From: a candidate division FCPU426 bacterium
GTDB lineage: Bacteria > Oederibacteriota > PGYV01 > Palsa-1178
Reading direction: 5' to 3'
Assembly: GCA_003167475.1 (NCBI GenBank)
Contig: PMTB01000238.1
Location: forward strand, 245-9,302
Length of the DNA stretch: 9,058 nt
This document shows positions 7,230-9,058 of the stretch, piece by piece. The position numbers and the translations under genes are program-made. The notes under the pieces are model-generated. The model searched no databases and had not been told where the DNA came from. It worked only from the letters and a program-made list of their open reading frames with translations. Positions within the stretch are counted from its first letter, which is position 1. Each line of letters starts with the position of its first letter.

Positions 7230-7685
7230 TCAGGAAGCCAACAGCAGGGCGTTTATGGTTGTGCCCAATCCCCTGCCTTTGGATTCGGCCCAGATAATAC
7301 CGCCGTGGCCTTCGATTATTTTTTTAGTTATGAACAATCCAAGCCCCATCCCCTGGTATTTCCGCGTGGTATGTTCTTCCGCCTGGAAGAACCTGCCGAA
7401 TATTTTCATGATATCCTCACTGGCAACTCCCTCGCCTGTGTCCGTGACCGCCATCAGCGCATAGGCGCTCCCGGGTATGCCGGCCGCGCCGGTATATGGA
7501 TATGTTATTGAAACTTTCACAGAGCCTCCCCGGCAGGAGAATTTGATTGAATTGTTCAGCAGGTTCAGCACGGCCTGCTCCATCCTGGGTTTGTCAACAT
7601 TCATCACCAGGTCCACGGGAGTAACCGCGCTTTCAAGCGTTACTCCCGTTTGGAAGCCGTATTCGACAGATCCCTGACGCAGCAC
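7230..7685 (-). CDS. C-terminal ATPase part of the split membrane histidine kinase
   Basis: This frame carries the HATPase_c domain that completes the kinase at 8899-7640: N box in EQAVLNLLNNSIKFS, G1 (DTGEG), F box (FGRFF) and G2 (GMGLGL), ending in TGA at 7232-7230. Homologous sequence begins at about GVTLE (from 7646); the 13 residues before it are translated out of the family frame and overlap the upstream ORF. A GTG at 7685 has AAGGA 9 nt upstream, so independent initiation is conceivable, but the simpler reading is that one base is missing in the GGG run at 7647-7645, which would restore a single protein of about 556 residues. Alone, this part has no phospho-acceptor and no membrane anchor. 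Confidence 0.85.
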   Translation of the reverse strand: MLRQGSVEYGFQTGVTLESAVTPVDLVMNVDKPRMEQAVLNLLNNSIKFSCRGGSVKVSITYPYTGAAGIPGSAYALMAVTDTGEGVASEDIMKIFGRFFQAEEHTTRKYQGMGLGLFITKKIIEGHGGIIWAESKGRGLGTTINALLLAS

Positions 7686-8899
7686 TCGATCAATTCCTTC
7701 ATGCTACAGGGGGCTTTTTCCAGCGTGAAGGAGCCTGATTCTATCCTGGAAATATCCGTCATTTCAGATATGATATTTCCCAGGCGGGCCGTGTTGTTTT
7801 CTATTGTATTGACGTAGTCACTTTGTTCTTTGTTTAAAACTCCCGCGTTCCCCATCCTTAAAATTGAACTGAAACCCTTTATGATGGTCAGGGGCGTCCT
7901 AAGCTCATGCGATATTACGGCGATAAACTGGGTTTTCAGGCGGTCAACCTCCATTATTTCCCTGTATTTGGACTCGATCTCACCGAGGCTCTTTTCCTTT
8001 TCCATGCGTTCCCTGTATAATTTATTGACGGTCTTTGAAATGACAAACAAAATAATGACGACGATTATAACCCTGATGACCGTAAACAGGCTCGCTCCGA
8101 AATAGTTGTCGAAAAAATTCCTTCTTTCCCCGTTAAGCATGGCCCAACCAAGGACGGTCATTAATAGCGTTAGAGACGGTATGGAGTAGCGCAGCATAAG
8201 GCCTCCCGGGTTGTCTGCACTGACATCCTTCATGAGCCCTCTGCCGGGTCTGGCCGAGATCACGCCCAGGAAAAGTATGAAAAACCCAAAGGCGCCGTAT
8301 AAAGACATCATTGTAAATTTTTGTATGCCCAATAAATCCCTTACTCCGTAGAAATAACCCACCAGGGCGGTAAAGGCCGTAAGGCCCGCAAGAAACGCAA
8401 GAAGGCGTCCAAAAATGAACAGTTTATTTCTGCGTGAGTCCAGCAGGAGAAGCGAAACGGCCAGGAAGATAAAGCACACAGAGGTATTCGGGGACATCCT
8501 TCCAGGAGAGACGGTACCTTCCAAAAACGCGGCGTCCTTAAATAGCAACTGGTCTATTCCGACCTGTACATTGAAGACATCCTGCGCAATGCATATCAGG
8601 CCCAATGTAAGTACGACAAAAGCGAGCGTCAAACCGGCGCGATATTTTACCGACCTTGGCCGGTGCTCAATAAGCAACAGCAATGATGCGCCTGCGCAAA
8701 TGAACGCGATTGCGGTGTTTGCTTTCATAGTCACGTATAAATGATTTATGCCTTTTAAAACAGGATCATTAAATACCCATCCAATCAGGACCAGCATGCC
8801 TATGACAGCCGCAATAGCGCCCAAAACAGCCGAAAGTGCCGTGAACTTTTTTTCAATTGCGCTGTCACTACTGAAGCTTTCACCGATATTTACCGGCAT
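7640..8899 (-). CDS. Membrane histidine kinase, N-terminal part (multi-TM sensor plus HisKA), frameshifted
   Basis: This 419-residue frame encodes a membrane-embedded sensor and the dimerisation/phospho-acceptor domain of a histidine kinase. About eight hydrophobic segments fill residues 19-300, including motifs MKANTAIAFI and GRMSPNTSVCFI that recur in an integral membrane sensor module of many bacterial kinases (from memory; I cannot give a family name). A linker helix leads to HisKA with His331 in ISHELRTPL. The frame stops at TAA 7642-7640, just after SNTASKR, where family members continue into the ATPase domain; that continuation is present one frame back (7646-7230). ATG 8899 has AAAGGAG 7 nt upstream. 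The gene follows an unknown gene by 52 nt. No receiver or DNA-binding domain is attached, and no partner regulator is adjacent except those of the next operon. The ligand is unknown. Confidence 0.9.
   Translation of the reverse strand: MPVNIGESFSSDSAIEKKFTALSAVLGAIAAVIGMLVLIGWVFNDPVLKGINHLYVTMKANTAIAFICAGASLLLLIEHRPRSVKYRAGLTLAFVVLTLGLICIAQDVFNVQVGIDQLLFKDAAFLEGTVSPGRMSPNTSVCFIFLAVSLLLLDSRRNKLFIFGRLLAFLAGLTAFTALVGYFYGVRDLLGIQKFTMMSLYGAFGFFILFLGVISARPGRGLMKDVSADNPGGLMLRYSIPSLTLLMTVLGWAMLNGERRNFFDNYFGASLFTVIRVIIVVIILFVISKTVNKLYRERMEKEKSLGEIESKYREIMEVDRLKTQFIAVISHELRTPLTIIKGFSSILRMGNAGVLNKEQSDYVNTIENNTARLGNIISEMTDISRIESGSFTLEKAPCSMKELIECCVRDLSNTASKRE
7643..7648 (-). other. Frameshift point in the split kinase
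   Basis: In the minus strand the zero-frame codons are AAA CGG GAG TAA. Continuing family sequence requires CGG followed by GGA GTA ACG, that is, one additional G in the GGG run at 7647-7645, or a -1 slip. No X XXY YYZ slippery heptamer is in the proper frame, so programmed frameshifting is not favoured. Confidence 0.75.
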
Positions 8900-8906
8900 A
8901 AGAGAG

Positions 8907-8913
8907 CTCCTTT
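8907..8913 (-). promoter_or_regulatory. Ribosome binding site for the membrane kinase
   Basis: AAAGGAG on the minus strand, 7 nt before ATG 8899, in the 52-nt gap after the preceding stop codon. It supports this start. No clear promoter or terminator is visible in the gap. Confidence 0.75.
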
Positions 8914-8951
8914 GATTAATTACGGCATAACTTACTACAAAGTATCGGGTC

Positions 8952-9058
8952 TTAATTTGCCAGCGGGAAAAAGTTGCGGGTCTTTTCCGCTATCTGGGGA
9001 TTGGTAAGCCTGTCCGCGGTTTGTACGGCCGCTATCCTGCCGCTGAGCCCGTTTTTAT
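8952..9058 (-). CDS. C-terminal end of an unrecognised protein
   Basis: From the window edge (first full codon at 9056) to TAA at 8954-8952 there is an open frame of 34 codons, with residues such as LSGRIAAVQTADRL and ending FFPLAN. The other two minus frames contain early stops, and composition and codon choice look protein-like. The position, 52 nt ahead of the membrane kinase and on the same strand, fits a gene end in the same operon. I do not recognise the family, and the piece is too short to assign a function. Confidence 0.5.
   Translation of the reverse strand, partial: KNGLSGRIAAVQTADRLTNPQIAEKTRNFFPLAN

Noticed and set aside
7220..7240. Sigma-54 type promoter near the end of the split kinase gene
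   Set aside because: A TGGC and a GC pair are present, but the spacing is one base short of the -24/-12 pattern and the match lies partly inside the coding region.
7640..7655. Programmed -1 frameshift site
   Set aside because: The bases around the shift do not form an X XXY YYZ heptamer in the zero frame and I saw no strong stem just downstream; a one-base loss explains the data more simply.

Overview
The window is a bacterial signal-transduction island. Every gene I can support lies on the minus strand, so transcription runs from high to low coordinates. The organism cannot be named from this sequence. Moderate GC by eye, good Shine-Dalgarno sites, tightly packed genes and large multi-domain sensor kinases suggest a free-living bacterium, probably a Gram-negative-like environmental lineage (inference). 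I see no tRNA, rRNA, CRISPR array, transposase or convincing terminator.

In transcription order: (1) 9058-8952 is the last 34 codons of an unrecognised gene. (2) 8899-7230 is a membrane histidine kinase with about eight membrane segments, HisKA and HATPase_c. It is split by a -1 frame change near 7645-7647 into a 419-residue N-terminal part and a C-terminal ATPase part. (3) 7229-7112 is an intergenic gap with a 10-bp palindrome and a weak stem. (4) 7111-6926 is a possible 61-residue protein with an excellent ribosome binding site; its stop codon overlaps the start of the next gene. (5) 6929-3351 is a hybrid-free sensor kinase of about 1192 residues: TM, CHASE3, TM, a PAS domain, four nearly identical 142-residue PAS repeats, HisKA, HATPase_c. 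(6) 3354-2986 is a single-domain response regulator overlapping the kinase by 4 bases (ATGA). (7) 2967-1096 encodes a degenerate receiver, a canonical receiver, a GAF-like region and an HD-GYP phosphodiesterase. (8) 1091 to the window edge is a receiver-PAS-kinase-like gene with an in-frame TAG at codon 31 and alanine in place of the phospho-accepting histidine.

Genes 4 to 8 look like one operon. The simplest model (inference) is that the CHASE3/multi-PAS kinase phosphorylates the stand-alone receiver and/or the second receiver of the HD-GYP protein and so controls cyclic-di-GMP breakdown, with the H-less kinase-like protein as a possible scaffold, phosphate sink or regulator. No DNA-binding output domain is visible, so the output appears to be second-messenger or protein-protein signalling.

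The strongest oddities are the four 426-bp tandem PAS repeats, the two disrupted kinase genes (one nonsense codon, one frameshift), the kinase-like protein lacking its histidine, the degenerate first receiver, and the small ORF coupled to the large kinase. None proves a new system; the clearest candidate for novelty is the expanded PAS array in a c-di-GMP phosphorelay that also contains a pseudokinase.
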